Shown piece by piece: positions 35,416 to 45,684 of a DNA stretch of 60,554 nucleotides. Location of the stretch: contig JAUQWO010000047.1 in NCBI GenBank assembly GCA_030835135.1, positions 1 to 60,554 on the forward strand, in the 5' to 3' direction. Origin of the DNA: Bacteroidota bacterium (GTDB taxonomy: Bacteria; Bacteroidota; Ignavibacteria; UBA10030; UBA6906). The notes under the pieces were generated by a model, which saw only the letters and a list, made by a program, of their open reading frames with translations, had not been told where the DNA came from and ran no database searches. The stretch's first letter is position 1; each line of letters opens with the position of its first letter. A program made the translations under genes and the position numbers.

Positions 35416-35458
35416 CAAGAAAGGGTCTTTGCACCGGCCGGCACTCTCCCCGGTCGGC

Positions 35459-36460
35459 CTAGAATGCGACAGCGATCCCGAAGCGATGGATCGAAGGGAG
35501 GAGATCATATGCCACGTAGGCATAGTCGAATCCGATGCTCAGGCTGCCCGCGGGCACGGACGCGCCCACGCCGGCAGACCAGCGGGCGGTATCATCACCG
35601 AAGCGGTACCCGCCCCGGAGGGCAAGCCGCTGAAGCACGGTCGCTTCGATGCCGGCACACACGATCTCGTCGTTGTCATTCGGATGGACGACATCAGCTG
35701 CAAGCAGGACGGAGAACTCGTCACTGATATAGGGGGACATGGAGAGGCCCACCTGGAAATGCAGGGGCAGGGGATAGCCCTCGGCCTGGATCTGCGCAGG
35801 CAGGAGGCGCTCCGTGGCGGTCGTTGAACGGGTGTCGTAATCGACAAGGAGGTCGCGTCCTTCGAACGTGAGGTCGCCGCCGAAATTGGTGACGCTCATT
35901 CCGAGTTTGAGGTCCCGATATCCGATGTGGTAGAGGGTGCCCACGTCCACTGCGATGCCGCTGGCACTTTCGTTCCAGATCCGCTGATGGATGTACTTCG
36001 CCGTGAGGCCCACGCTGAAATCCTCGGTGAGATCGCGCGCGTACGTGATCCCGAGCATGAGGTCCTGCGCGTCGAACATGAGCCCCGAGGACCCTTCCGG
36101 ATCCTCCTCGGTCGTCACGGCGAGTTTGTCCATGCTCATGGATGTGAAGGAGAGCCCGAAGGAGCCGATCTCGCCGAAGGATTGGACGAACGCGGCATGG
36201 TTGAGCCGGGTGCCGGCCCACCATTCTTCGTGGGAAGCGATCAGCGCGCTCCCTTTGACGCCAACACTCCCGGCAGGGTTCCAGAACAGCGCGCCTGCGT
36301 CATCGCCTGATGACGTGAACGCGCCGCCCAGTGCCGCGGCCCGCGGGCCGACGGGGATCTTCAGGAATTGCGCTCCCGAGGTGCCGAGGTTGGGGTTCTG
36401 GGCATGCACCAGCCCGGCTGTCAGGACCACTACCGCACACAACACTGCATATCGTTTCAT
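35459..36460 (-). CDS. PorV/PorQ-family outer-membrane protein
   Basis: A 333-aa outer-membrane barrel with a signal peptide ending HAQN. The opening GTSGAQFLKIPVGPRAAALGGAFT and the NPAG motif are hallmarks of the PorV/PorQ (UPF0164) family, FadL-like barrels. PorV shuttles T9SS substrates to the attachment complex; many paralogues in Ignavibacteria sit beside individual exported proteins instead. Here it ends a TonB-receptor/FN3-protein cassette, so it may be a dedicated partner and not the central PorV. It is 10 bp from the previous gene. Confidence 0.82.
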   Translation of the reverse strand: MKRYAVLCAVVVLTAGLVHAQNPNLGTSGAQFLKIPVGPRAAALGGAFTSSGDDAGALFWNPAGSVGVKGSALIASHEEWWAGTRLNHAAFVQSFGEIGSFGLSFTSMSMDKLAVTTEEDPEGSSGLMFDAQDLMLGITYARDLTEDFSVGLTAKYIHQRIWNESASGIAVDVGTLYHIGYRDLKLGMSVTNFGGDLTFEGRDLLVDYDTRSTTATERLLPAQIQAEGYPLPLHFQVGLSMSPYISDEFSVLLAADVVHPNDNDEIVCAGIEATVLQRLALRGGYRFGDDTARWSAGVGASVPAGSLSIGFDYAYVAYDLLPSIHRFGIAVAF

Positions 36461-36470
36461 GGCTGGCCTC

Positions 36471-38951
36471 CTACTTGATCACCGCGAATCGACCGATCTT
36501 TTCCGCGGTGTCGGTCTTGACCAGATACACATACATGCCTGCAGCGATCACCCTGTTCCCATCCGTGCGCAGGTCCCAGCTCTCCATCCCGGTCGGTCCC
36601 TCATGCTCGATCACCTTGAGCTTGTCGCCCGACAGACTGAAGATCGTGATGGTGCACCGGGATGGGAGGTGGGTGAACTTGAGTTCACGGATCGGTTCGC
36701 GGCGGAGAACGCCATATTCGCGTTCATACAACGAGCCCACGAGATACGGGTTCGGTACGACCTTCACATTCTCGAGTTCCGCTTTGGAGATGTCATTCCG
36801 CAGTTGCACCGGCAGTGTTGCGACCAGGAATGAGTCCGCGTAGGAGATCAGGCTGGAGGCCGAGTCGTTGTCCCGCCGCACGGCGAACACTATGCCATCA
36901 TCCGAGGCGTAGTGTGTTCCATAGAAGAAGGGGCGGAGGCTGAGCACGGGTCCGGCTGATGTGGTGGCGAAGATCCCGGGCGCCACGATGATGGAGTCGC
37001 CGGTCTGGGGGCGGAGGTCAGCCGCCGTGTCGGCATCGGTGACCGTGATCCGGAGGCCGGTGCCTCCCATCACGATCGGTACGCCGGAGGTGTACGGTCC
37101 GGATGCTCTGATCACCTTGCCGGTGGTGATGCTGATGATGGAGTAGGTCGTCGGAGACTTGAAGATGAACGCGTACGTTCCGGGATCGGTCTTCACTCCT
37201 TCCACGCGCTCGAGCGTGATCGTGGACTTCAGATTGCCTTTGGCGATCGTGAAGGCGGGTGCGAACCCGACCGTATAGTTCTTCCCTCCGCCGCCGGGTA
37301 CATCCAATTGCGAGACAGACAACGTGACCTTTGCTGTGCCGGTTGGATGGGTGATGCTGGATACGCGCGCCGGGGTCCGGCCAACGGCTGGCGTCGCCGG
37401 CGTGGCGACGCCAACGTTCTGCTCTTCCGCGGTGTACCCCAGGCTGCTCTCGAGTACTGTCCCGTCCTGTGTGACCGCATACGACGTCACGGAATACCAG
37501 TACGTGAAGCCATTGATCAACGTGGAATCGACGTAGGAACTCTGGAGCCCCGTGGACACATCGAATGTTGCGAGCGGCACCGGATCGGACCCGGCGGAAG
37601 GATTGGCGTTCCGGTCGATCTGGTCCCAGTGCTGACCGAAGTCGATGCTCTTATAGATGCGATACCCGCCGAAATTCGATTCATGGGTGATCGGGTCGCG
37701 TGAAGATTCCGCCGCGTTGTCCCAGGTGATCGTGGCTCGGCCGTCGCCCGACACGACCTTCACCGTTGGAGTCGCCGGTGGCTTCGGTGTGGCAAAATCG
37801 GCCCGGTACAGGTCCCAGGCATTCTTGGTGATCGTTTCCATGCCGGCTGCATCGATCGCCGCAATGAACGCCGTTGTGAAGTGCAGTGTGTCGCCGGGTG
37901 CCATGCGATATGGTCCCGACCCGATGCATGAGACGAGATCGATGCCTGCCGCGGGGAATGTGGCGGGATCGTCGAAATGGATATTCGGCTGGTTTGCGTT
38001 CGGGTGGAAGTACGTGTTCCTGTACTTGGACGCGTACAGGGACGGTGAACTCGAATAGATGCCGAACTGGACCGAATCGATATCGATGTCGTCGTCGTAG
38101 CGCAGATAATGCAGATCGGTGATGCCGGCCTGCACCCCGTTGATCTGCGGGGTCTCAAGCATCAGGAACCCGAACCGGCCGGACGAGCCGCCCCATTGCA
38201 CCGAGGTGCCGGCATCATAGTACACGACACGCTCGAGGGATTTGTCGAACGTCAGCTTGTCGTTGGCGTAGTCCGTTGCGCTTTCGGAACCTCCAATATC
38301 CGCATCGATGTACATGCCAAAGTAGACCGAGTCATAGGTGGTCTGAGAGCGGTTCACGAGATCGAACCGGTACACGACCATATCGCGGACGGCTTTGCCA
38401 CCGAAGGCATAGCCGGTCTGGATCACCTCGAGTCCGAGGACCGTCCGGCTGTTCGTGGAGTCATTGTACACGCAGTAGCTGTCCTGACTGGAGATGAAGA
38501 TCGGCGATCCATCGGATGCTTTGACGGGCCAGCCGGTACTCGGCCAGGAGTTTGGCTTGTCGCTCATCGCAACCGTCACGTTCTCCGGGTTGTTGTACCC
38601 GGCCGCGGCCTCCCATTCCTCGTTCGTGGTGAAGCGCCCCTGGATCATGTTCCCGGGTATCCCAACGTAGGGATTCGCCCGGTAGACGTATTCGTGCTGG
38701 CTCTTGATCGGCCATTCGAAGGTCGGCCCGAGGGAGATCTGATGCGGATAGAGCTTTCCCCGGTTCTCGAAGGCCGATCCCATATTGCTGCGGTTATGAT
38801 TGCCGCTTCCACGGCTGAGCATGCCGGTGGTCTTCTGGAGAGCGGTCGGTGCCATGGACTTCGGCCCGCGCTTCTGCGCATGCGCGGGAACGGTCATGGC
38901 CAGGGATGCTGCCAGGAGGCAGACGACGAAAGCACTTCGGTTCATAATCAT
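36471..38951 (-). CDS. Large secreted protein with FN3 domains and T9SS-like C-terminus
   Basis: An 826-aa secreted protein with a signal peptide ending PAHAQ. The N-terminal ~380 residues are a beta-rich region of unknown family. A fibronectin type III domain follows (about 390-510; TPTVKVVSGDGRATITWDN). The end resembles a FlgD/T9SS sorting domain: VKVVPNPY, then SLSGDKLKVI and AAGMYVYLVKT. Such proteins often follow TonB receptors in Ignavibacteria, and here one lies just upstream with a PorV-like gene downstream. An alternative ATG lies two codons inside. Binding of an extracellular polymer is a fair guess only. Confidence 0.7.
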   Translation of the reverse strand: MIMNRSAFVVCLLAASLAMTVPAHAQKRGPKSMAPTALQKTTGMLSRGSGNHNRSNMGSAFENRGKLYPHQISLGPTFEWPIKSQHEYVYRANPYVGIPGNMIQGRFTTNEEWEAAAGYNNPENVTVAMSDKPNSWPSTGWPVKASDGSPIFISSQDSYCVYNDSTNSRTVLGLEVIQTGYAFGGKAVRDMVVYRFDLVNRSQTTYDSVYFGMYIDADIGGSESATDYANDKLTFDKSLERVVYYDAGTSVQWGGSSGRFGFLMLETPQINGVQAGITDLHYLRYDDDIDIDSVQFGIYSSSPSLYASKYRNTYFHPNANQPNIHFDDPATFPAAGIDLVSCIGSGPYRMAPGDTLHFTTAFIAAIDAAGMETITKNAWDLYRADFATPKPPATPTVKVVSGDGRATITWDNAAESSRDPITHESNFGGYRIYKSIDFGQHWDQIDRNANPSAGSDPVPLATFDVSTGLQSSYVDSTLINGFTYWYSVTSYAVTQDGTVLESSLGYTAEEQNVGVATPATPAVGRTPARVSSITHPTGTAKVTLSVSQLDVPGGGGKNYTVGFAPAFTIAKGNLKSTITLERVEGVKTDPGTYAFIFKSPTTYSIISITTGKVIRASGPYTSGVPIVMGGTGLRITVTDADTAADLRPQTGDSIIVAPGIFATTSAGPVLSLRPFFYGTHYASDDGIVFAVRRDNDSASSLISYADSFLVATLPVQLRNDISKAELENVKVVPNPYLVGSLYEREYGVLRREPIRELKFTHLPSRCTITIFSLSGDKLKVIEHEGPTGMESWDLRTDGNRVIAAGMYVYLVKTDTAEKIGRFAVIK

Positions 38952-38979
38952 CTCGTGCGTGATCAGAGAGTGTGCATGG

Positions 38980-41442
38980 TTAGAACTTCAGGCGCGCGCC
39001 GATCCGCATCCGGCGCGGCGGCCCGTAGTTGCTCGGATCGAGTTGATACTCCAGTGAGTGCCCTCCGTCATACGTCACATCCGGATCGCCGGTATCGGAC
39101 CAGACGTAGACGACGTTCCGTGCGTTCGTCAGGTTCAGGACCTCGACGAAGGCATCGAAGGAGAGCGCGCCGATCGTGAACGATCTGCTCGCTTCGAGAT
39201 CGACAGAGAACGTCGCCGGCATGCGACCGGAATTCTTCGGGATATAGTTGCTCCTGCGCGCCGATGGCGTATAGGGTTCCCCGCTGGCCGCCTTCACGAG
39301 GAGGTCCACGGTGGTGTTCTCCAGAGGGTGGGCGCCCAGGATCTCCGGGCCGTCACCCTCCGGAATACCGAAGACCAGGTTCATGTTGAACATGTGCGTG
39401 CGGTCCCAGTCCAGCGGATACAGCAGCGTGGATTCCGTGGTGCCGGGATAGTCCTCCTGTTCCGATGAGGCGCTGCCGCGCGCAACGGAATAGGTGTACG
39501 TGATCATGCCACCCACATACCCGACACGTCGCATGTTCAGGCGCACTTCGAACGATTTGATGTTCGCATAGGCCTCGTTCACGTACACGGTATACGCGAC
39601 AAAGCGTCCGCCGACATAGGGGCTGTAGTACTGCGTTCCGATCAGCCCGCTGACGTCTTTGTACGCAGCGGTGAACGAACCGGACAGGGCATCGGTGAAC
39701 TGATGGCTGATGCCGACCTCATACGCGGTGGTCCGCTCCGGGTCCAGATCGGGTTGGCCGAAGAGGGGGTCTTTGGTGCCGATATCGTATTGCGAGTTCT
39801 CGAACAGACGGAAATAGTCGGGGTTCTGGAAGAACCGGCCGTAGGAGAAGTGCAACGAGGTCCGATCACTGATCGGATGCGCCACGCCGAGGCGCGGGCT
39901 CCACTGCTGTTTCGGCCGCGACTGCACGATCGAGTTCGGATCGAGAGGGTTCGACCGGAACGGGGAGCGCTGGTTCACGTAGTCGTAGCGGAGGCCAAGA
40001 TTGACCACGAGGGCGGCCAGGGATATCTGGTCCTGCAGGTAGGCCGATCCTTCGAGCGGATTCTGCCGGAACGATGTGATGTACGGGTTCACCCTCTTCG
40101 GGTCGTACACGTCGAAGAAGTCGATGGTGTGCTTCTTGAATTCGAACCCCCCGCGGATCTCGTTCCACGAATTCGCCTGCCAGGTGGCATCGCCCTTGAT
40201 ATCGATCGTCGTGGTGTTGTTCCGCGTCATCGTCACGGGATCCATCAGGGCGTAGAACTCATGCGCGTTGCCCGCGGAGGTCACATACTCGTAGCCGCCC
40301 ACCGGGATGTACGCCGACGTGTCCTTGTCGATGCCGGAATAGTACGACTGCGAGAAGTAGGACGCACGCAGGTCGTAGAAGAACGATGGCGTCACGGTGT
40401 GCGTGATGCCGAGGATCGCCTGACGGCTCTTGTCGCGCACCCGCAGGTACTGGTCCGGGATGTATTTCCAGCGATGATTGTACGGATGATTCTCCTCTTC
40501 CGTGTATCGCCAGGTCAGATTGGACTTGACGGCAGTGAACGGCCGGGCCGTCAGTTTGCCGATCAGGGAGATGGTGTTGTCCGATCCAAAGGGGAGCCAG
40601 CTGCCACGGGAGTCGCGCTCTCCGCTCAGATAGAAGCCGAGATCGTCACCCATGATCGGGCCGCTCAACGACCCGGTGTACCGGTTCTCATGGTACGTGG
40701 AGAATGGCTTCAGGAAGAAGTCGCTGGTCCGGCCCTCCAGGAATCCCGAGAATTGCTTGCCGCCCTCCTTGGTGATGATGTTCACGACGCCGCTCATGGC
40801 CCCGCCGTACTCGGCGTTGAACGTGCCGCTCATCAGTTGGAGTTCGGAGATCGCATCGTTGTGGATCGTTGTCCCGCGTGACCCGAGCACGGGGTCCTTC
40901 ACGTACATGCCGTCGATCAGGTACGCAACCTCGTTGCTGCGCCCGCCACGGATGTACAGATTGTTGCCCGACCCGGAGACGCCTGCCTGGAGGGCAAGGA
41001 TCTCGGCGAAGTCCTTCGCGGGGAGTTCGGCGATCTGCTCGCTGCTGATGACGGAGACGGAAGCCGTCGCATCGCGCTGGAACGGAGGGGCGACGGCGCG
41101 AACAACAACCTCTTCGATATCGACGGCGGAGGAAGAACACTGGATGTCGATCTTCGCGGTGCGGTCCACTTCGACCCGGACATTCTTGATCGTCGTCGGT
41201 GCGTACCCGATGAGTGTCACCCGGAGATCGTAGGTCCCGGGGGGGACGTTCAGGATGAAGTACGACCCGTCCGGACCGGTCGACGCGCCGAGGCGCGTGC
41301 CGACAACCGTGACATTCGCTCCGGCGAGAGGTTCGCTGCGCCCCTGTTCGGAGACCGTGCCGGCGATCTTGCCCGTGGTACCGGCAAGGAGCGTGGCGGT
41401 GAACAGCACCACCGTCAGGGTCAGACAGACAAGTGATCTCAT
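38980..41442 (-). CDS. TonB-dependent outer-membrane receptor with carboxypeptidase-regulatory domain
   Basis: An 820-aa receptor. After the signal peptide (cleaved near LLAGT) comes a carboxypeptidase-regulatory-like domain (GKIAGTVSEQGRSEPLAGANV), a plug (about 115-235; AELPAKDFAEILALQAGVSG, NLYIRGGRSNEVAYLIDG) and a beta-barrel ending RMRIGARLKF. This is the CirA/Ignavibacteria type and unlike the first receptor in the window. It begins 10 bp after an RpiR regulator and is 28 bp from the FN3 protein. The ligand is unknown; peptide and cyanophycin-like substrates are suggested by upstream genes in the operon. Confidence 0.9.
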   Translation of the reverse strand: MRSLVCLTLTVVLFTATLLAGTTGKIAGTVSEQGRSEPLAGANVTVVGTRLGASTGPDGSYFILNVPPGTYDLRVTLIGYAPTTIKNVRVEVDRTAKIDIQCSSSAVDIEEVVVRAVAPPFQRDATASVSVISSEQIAELPAKDFAEILALQAGVSGSGNNLYIRGGRSNEVAYLIDGMYVKDPVLGSRGTTIHNDAISELQLMSGTFNAEYGGAMSGVVNIITKEGGKQFSGFLEGRTSDFFLKPFSTYHENRYTGSLSGPIMGDDLGFYLSGERDSRGSWLPFGSDNTISLIGKLTARPFTAVKSNLTWRYTEEENHPYNHRWKYIPDQYLRVRDKSRQAILGITHTVTPSFFYDLRASYFSQSYYSGIDKDTSAYIPVGGYEYVTSAGNAHEFYALMDPVTMTRNNTTTIDIKGDATWQANSWNEIRGGFEFKKHTIDFFDVYDPKRVNPYITSFRQNPLEGSAYLQDQISLAALVVNLGLRYDYVNQRSPFRSNPLDPNSIVQSRPKQQWSPRLGVAHPISDRTSLHFSYGRFFQNPDYFRLFENSQYDIGTKDPLFGQPDLDPERTTAYEVGISHQFTDALSGSFTAAYKDVSGLIGTQYYSPYVGGRFVAYTVYVNEAYANIKSFEVRLNMRRVGYVGGMITYTYSVARGSASSEQEDYPGTTESTLLYPLDWDRTHMFNMNLVFGIPEGDGPEILGAHPLENTTVDLLVKAASGEPYTPSARRSNYIPKNSGRMPATFSVDLEASRSFTIGALSFDAFVEVLNLTNARNVVYVWSDTGDPDVTYDGGHSLEYQLDPSNYGPPRRMRIGARLKF

Positions 41443-41452
41443 GATCGCACCT

Positions 41453-42334
41453 CTACTCAGTGAAGTAGTGTCCCGCTTGCTGAAGCAGATCTTCCGTCTT
41501 CCTCAGGTTGTCGGTCGCCCGATTCTTGCTGCGCAGGGCGACCTCCGTGGCCAGAGCATTGATGAGAACGGAAATGGCGGAGATGGAGTTGGTGAAGAGC
41601 CGATTCTGACTTGCGATCGGCAGCACGGCGGTGCTGACGAACGACACCGGTGATGTCACCCGGTCGGTCACGGCCACCAGGGGGACGCCTTTAGCCGCCA
41701 GGGCGTGGGCCGTGTCGATCGTCTCCCGGGAATACGGGTGGAACGAGAACGCCACGGCAACATCCGCGGGCGTGACCTGATGGATCTGTTCGAAGAACGT
41801 TTCGTGTTCGTGCGCAAAGGGGGTGGAACGGACCGCCACCTGATTGAGAGAATAGGACAGCACCCGCGCCAGGAGGGAGGAGATGCCCAGCCCGAACGTG
41901 TACACCCGGGACGCCGTGAGGAACATCTCGGTCACCCGCGCGAAGACCTCACGGTCGATCTGGGCGATCGTTTGATTGATGTTCTGGACGTCCTGCCGGG
42001 CAACGGTCGTCAGAGTCTCCTCATCCGTCTCCTCTGACAAGAGCGGGAAGGTCCCTGCATCGGAGATCTCCGATTGCGCCCCCTCCCGCAACCGTTCCCG
42101 TAGTTCGTGGTAGCCGGAGAATCCCAGGCTTTGCGCGAGCCGGACGACCGTTGCCTTGCTCGTGCCACTCAGGTCCTCCAGCTCGATCACCGACAGGAAC
42201 GGTACCTCCCGGATCCGTTCGAGCAGCACATCCGCCACCTTGCGCTGGTTCTCGGGGAGGTGAGGATAGGCAGACTGGACGAGAAGCGGGAGGTCGATGG
42301 GGATCTCCCGCTCTCCTTTTCCTTTACGCGGCAT
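41453..42334 (-). CDS. RpiR/MurR-family transcriptional regulator with SIS domain
   Basis: A 293-aa regulator. The N-terminal HTH_6 domain (about residues 12-90; LPENQRKVADVLLERI, GTSKATVVRLAQSLGFSGYHELRERL) is followed by a phosphosugar-binding SIS domain (about 125-265; VYTFGLGISSLLARVLSYSL). RpiR proteins usually sense phosphorylated sugars, MurNAc-6-P among them. It lies inside the operon, 6 bp after the duplicated T9SS protein, so it probably controls its own transcript. Confidence 0.9.
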   Translation of the reverse strand: MPRKGKGEREIPIDLPLLVQSAYPHLPENQRKVADVLLERIREVPFLSVIELEDLSGTSKATVVRLAQSLGFSGYHELRERLREGAQSEISDAGTFPLLSEETDEETLTTVARQDVQNINQTIAQIDREVFARVTEMFLTASRVYTFGLGISSLLARVLSYSLNQVAVRSTPFAHEHETFFEQIHQVTPADVAVAFSFHPYSRETIDTAHALAAKGVPLVAVTDRVTSPVSFVSTAVLPIASQNRLFTNSISAISVLINALATEVALRSKNRATDNLRKTEDLLQQAGHYFTE

Positions 42335-42340
42335 GCGCGG

Positions 42341-44281
42341 TCACTTCTGGAGGATCATTTTGGTGGTCGCAACGAACGAACCCGCCATGAGCCGTGCGAA
42401 GTAGACGCCGCTGGCCAGACCGCTGCCCTCGAACCGGAATGCGTACTCGCCGGCTGCGAAATTCTCGTTCGCCAGTACCGCCACCTCCCGGCCCAGCACA
42501 TCGTACACGGCGAGTCGCACGTGACCCGACGCCGGCAGCTGGCAACGGATGGTCGTTGCCGGGTTGAACGGATTCGGGTAGTTCTGCTGGAGCGCGTACA
42601 TGTCCGGGATCTCTGTCCCCACCTGCTCCACCGAGAGTGCGACGTTATAGCGCGTCACGGCGGCATCGGCGACCGTGCGGAGGTCCGCCAGGCTGGTGCC
42701 GTACAAGAACGCAACGGTATACGTCACCGTGCTCTTTGCGTCGACCATGGGAGCCGCGAGGTTGAGGTTGAAGAACGAGCCGTTGACGCCGGCCGTGAGA
42801 GGCGCATCGAAGCCGGCCGCCGACGTCATCAGCCAGCGGGTGGAATCCGTCGCTGCATCCGCGTTGGCGTCAGCAGGGGAATACGTATCCCAATCCAACG
42901 GGTGGAAGGAGACCGGATCGCCGGTGATGAGTTTCACGCCGATGTAGGGTGTTTCGCCGGCCCGGTAGAAATAGGCCATCTTCTTGGTGGCATCATAGGC
43001 GACGGTCTCACCGCCATAGGTCTCGGAGGGGTAGGGGACGCAACCCATGCCGATGTGGAGGGTCTTTGCGACCGAGGCGTAGTTCGTAATCGTATAGTCG
43101 ACGAGGACGAACGGGTCGTTCTTCCAGGCATGGACCTCGGCGATCGCGCGGACGTCGGGCTGGGCAGGCGGATCCTGCCAGGTGTTGTCGAACAGTGCCA
43201 CGGCGACGGTGTCTGCCGCACCCCCGGTGCTCAGGGCGGCCGAGGTCATCGTGTAGTAGGCATCCTCTTCGTAATCGAAGACGTGAGCGGCATCTTCGCC
43301 GATCACCAGCGATGCGCGGCCCAATTGCGTGATGAAATCCTTGTCGTACAGAGCGAGGCTGCCAGCGCGGTTGAGCTTGAACATCACTTTGTCGGTGCCG
43401 CCGTACACGTTCTTCACGGCCGCCGCGGACATGAGCTGTGCGTAACGTGCATCCGCGGAGTCGGCGAGCTTGCGCAGTCCGGCCAGGCTCGTGCTACGGA
43501 GGTAGGCAACGGCGTACGAGGTCGAACTCATGGACCCGATCGTGGCCGAGGCGAAGTTCAGATTAAAGAACGAGCCATTCACGCCTGCCGTCATCTGCGT
43601 ATCGAAGCCGGGAAGGGCGGTCATCCGCCACCGGGTGGAATCGGTGGCTGCATCCGCATTCGCGTCGGAGGGTGAATAGACATCCCAGTCGAGGGCATGG
43701 AAGGACGCCGGGTCGGCACCAAGAAGCTTCACGCCGATGTAGGGTGTCTCGCCCGCCCGGTAGAAGTACGCGATCTTCTTGGTCGCATCATATGCAATGG
43801 TTTCACCGCCGTACGTTTCGGAGGGCTCCGCGACGCAGCCGATACCCACATGCAGCGTCTGGGCCGTCGCGGCGGTATTCGTCAGTTTGTAGTCCACCAC
43901 GATGAAGGAGTCCAGCGTTGTGGCATACGTGTTGACGATCACCTGTGCATCGGGCGGTGCCGGCGGTTCCTGCCAGGAATTGTCGAACAGTGCCGTGGCG
44001 ACGGTATCGGTGATCCCGGCTGCCGACAGGATGACGCCCGGCATGAGGTACATCGCATCCTCTTCATAATCGGAGACGTGCGCGGAATCCAGCGCGATCA
44101 CAAGAGACGCCCGGCCCAACTGGGTCGTGAAGTCGGCATCATACAGCGCGATGCTACCCGCCCGGTTCAGCTTGAAGCGGACTTTATCCGTCCCGCCATA
44201 CACGTTCTTCACCTGCGCGATCAGGGTCGCGGGGAGCAGCAGGGCGATCATGAGACAGAGCGTAACAATGGTTCGTTGCAT
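42341..44281 (-). CDS. T9SS-exported protein made of two tandem 265-residue repeats
   Basis: A 646-aa secreted protein with a GGAGG ribosome site and a signal peptide (MQRTIVTLCLMIALLLP). Residues ~24-288 and ~289-553 are two copies of one domain. Both begin KNVYGGTDKV and share YEEDA, PSETYGGET, RAGETPYIGVKL and AGVNGSFFNLN. The repeat is conserved at DNA level with a period of 795 bp. A T9SS type A domain follows QQNYPNPFNPATTI. I do not recognise the repeat fold; it looks beta-rich. Located between a transporter and an RpiR gene, it is likely a surface binding or lytic protein for the operon's substrate. Confidence 0.8.
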   Translation of the reverse strand: MQRTIVTLCLMIALLLPATLIAQVKNVYGGTDKVRFKLNRAGSIALYDADFTTQLGRASLVIALDSAHVSDYEEDAMYLMPGVILSAAGITDTVATALFDNSWQEPPAPPDAQVIVNTYATTLDSFIVVDYKLTNTAATAQTLHVGIGCVAEPSETYGGETIAYDATKKIAYFYRAGETPYIGVKLLGADPASFHALDWDVYSPSDANADAATDSTRWRMTALPGFDTQMTAGVNGSFFNLNFASATIGSMSSTSYAVAYLRSTSLAGLRKLADSADARYAQLMSAAAVKNVYGGTDKVMFKLNRAGSLALYDKDFITQLGRASLVIGEDAAHVFDYEEDAYYTMTSAALSTGGAADTVAVALFDNTWQDPPAQPDVRAIAEVHAWKNDPFVLVDYTITNYASVAKTLHIGMGCVPYPSETYGGETVAYDATKKMAYFYRAGETPYIGVKLITGDPVSFHPLDWDTYSPADANADAATDSTRWLMTSAAGFDAPLTAGVNGSFFNLNLAAPMVDAKSTVTYTVAFLYGTSLADLRTVADAAVTRYNVALSVEQVGTEIPDMYALQQNYPNPFNPATTIRCQLPASGHVRLAVYDVLGREVAVLANENFAAGEYAFRFEGSGLASGVYFARLMAGSFVATTKMILQK

Positions 44282-44292
44282 CGGTCCTCCTG

Positions 44293-45684
44293 TCAATGAT
44301 AGTGGAACAGAAAGGGTGGAATGAGAAGAAGCAAAGCGATGATGAAAAAGTAGATCTGCAGGGGAAGCATCCATTTGAACCAGCGCTCCCACGGGATACC
44401 CGCGAGCCCGAGGACCCCCATGGTGACCCCCGAGGTCGGAAGGATGGGGTTGATCCACCCGTCCCCGAACTGGAATGCGAGCACGGCGGTCTGCCGACTG
44501 ACCCCCACGACGTCGGAGAGCGGTGCCATGATCGGCATGGTCATTGCCGCCTGGCCCGACCCGGAGTGGACGAAGAAATTGATCACACCGTGGGCGATGA
44601 ACATCACCTGCGCGGCGAGGATCGGGTGCAGGTTCGAGATCACGCTCGCCAGGCCGAAGAGGAGTGTATCCATGACCTTCCCGTCATTCGCAATGACGAG
44701 CAGGGCGCGGGCGAGACCGATGATGAAGGCCACCCCCATCATGTCCTTCGCCCCGTCCTTGAAGCTCTCCGTGATCTCGCCGGCCTTGAGGCCGCCCAGC
44801 ACGCCGCTGACGATCCCCAGCGCAAGGAACAGTCCGGCGATCTCGGTGATGAACCACTCGTACCGCAGGATCCCGAACACGAGAGTGATGAGCGCAAGGA
44901 CGAAGGTGATGAGGACGATGCGCTGCGGGAGGGTGAACCGGACGTCGGCATCGCCCGATGAACGGAAATCGTGCTGGCGCTGCTTATCGAGGTCCGCGAC
45001 CAGGCTGCGGGCGGGGTCCTTGCGGATCCTGCCCGCGTAGAGCATGACGAACGTGATCATCGATGCCGTGCTGATCACCCAGACGACCAACCGGTATTCC
45101 AGGCCTGAATACAAGGGCACCTCGGCTATGCCCTGGGCGATCCCCACGGTGAACGGGTTGAGCGTCGCACCCGCGAAGCCGGCGGCAGCACCGAGGAAGG
45201 GGATGGCGGTGCCGACCAGCGAATCATACCCGAGAGAGATCGCCAGCGGGATGAAGATGAGGACGAAGGGCATGACCTCTTCCGACATCCCGAAGACCGT
45301 TCCCCCGATGGAGAAGATGGTCATGGTGACCGGGATGAAGAACTTCTGGAGGTGGGGCTTGTGTGCGAATGTATAACCGATCCGTTGCACCGAGACCGCC
45401 ACCGCGCCCGTCTTCTGCACCACGGCGAAGGCCCCACCAATGATGAAGACGAACACGATGATGGAGGAGGCCTGCAGGAATCCCTTGACGGGGGCGGTGA
45501 AGATGGCGCCAATGCCTTGCGGCTCGCTCGGGGCATACGTGAACGATCCCGGGATCACGAGGGTCCTGCCGTCACGGGTCTCCCGTTTGTATTCACCACC
45601 GGGAATGAACCACGTAGCGATCGCGACAGCCACGACGACCGCGTAGATCATGACCAGCGTATTGAAGGTGAAGGTCCGTTTCAT
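44293..45684 (-). CDS. YfcC-family (DcuC-like) membrane transporter
   Basis: A 463-aa inner-membrane protein with about 12 hydrophobic segments. It begins MIYAVVVAVAIATWFIPGGEYKRE, and has GAAAGFAGATLNPFTVGIAQGIAEVP and HSGSGQAAMTMPIMAPLSD, features of the YfcC/C4-dicarboxylate-carrier-like group. Homologues are often annotated as basic amino acid or dipeptide antiporters. Its start overlaps the cyanophycinase stop (TGATG). With the peptidases before it, uptake of amino acids or dipeptides is the best guess. Confidence 0.85.
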   Translation of the reverse strand: MKRTFTFNTLVMIYAVVVAVAIATWFIPGGEYKRETRDGRTLVIPGSFTYAPSEPQGIGAIFTAPVKGFLQASSIIVFVFIIGGAFAVVQKTGAVAVSVQRIGYTFAHKPHLQKFFIPVTMTIFSIGGTVFGMSEEVMPFVLIFIPLAISLGYDSLVGTAIPFLGAAAGFAGATLNPFTVGIAQGIAEVPLYSGLEYRLVVWVISTASMITFVMLYAGRIRKDPARSLVADLDKQRQHDFRSSGDADVRFTLPQRIVLITFVLALITLVFGILRYEWFITEIAGLFLALGIVSGVLGGLKAGEITESFKDGAKDMMGVAFIIGLARALLVIANDGKVMDTLLFGLASVISNLHPILAAQVMFIAHGVINFFVHSGSGQAAMTMPIMAPLSDVVGVSRQTAVLAFQFGDGWINPILPTSGVTMGVLGLAGIPWERWFKWMLPLQIYFFIIALLLLIPPFLFHYH

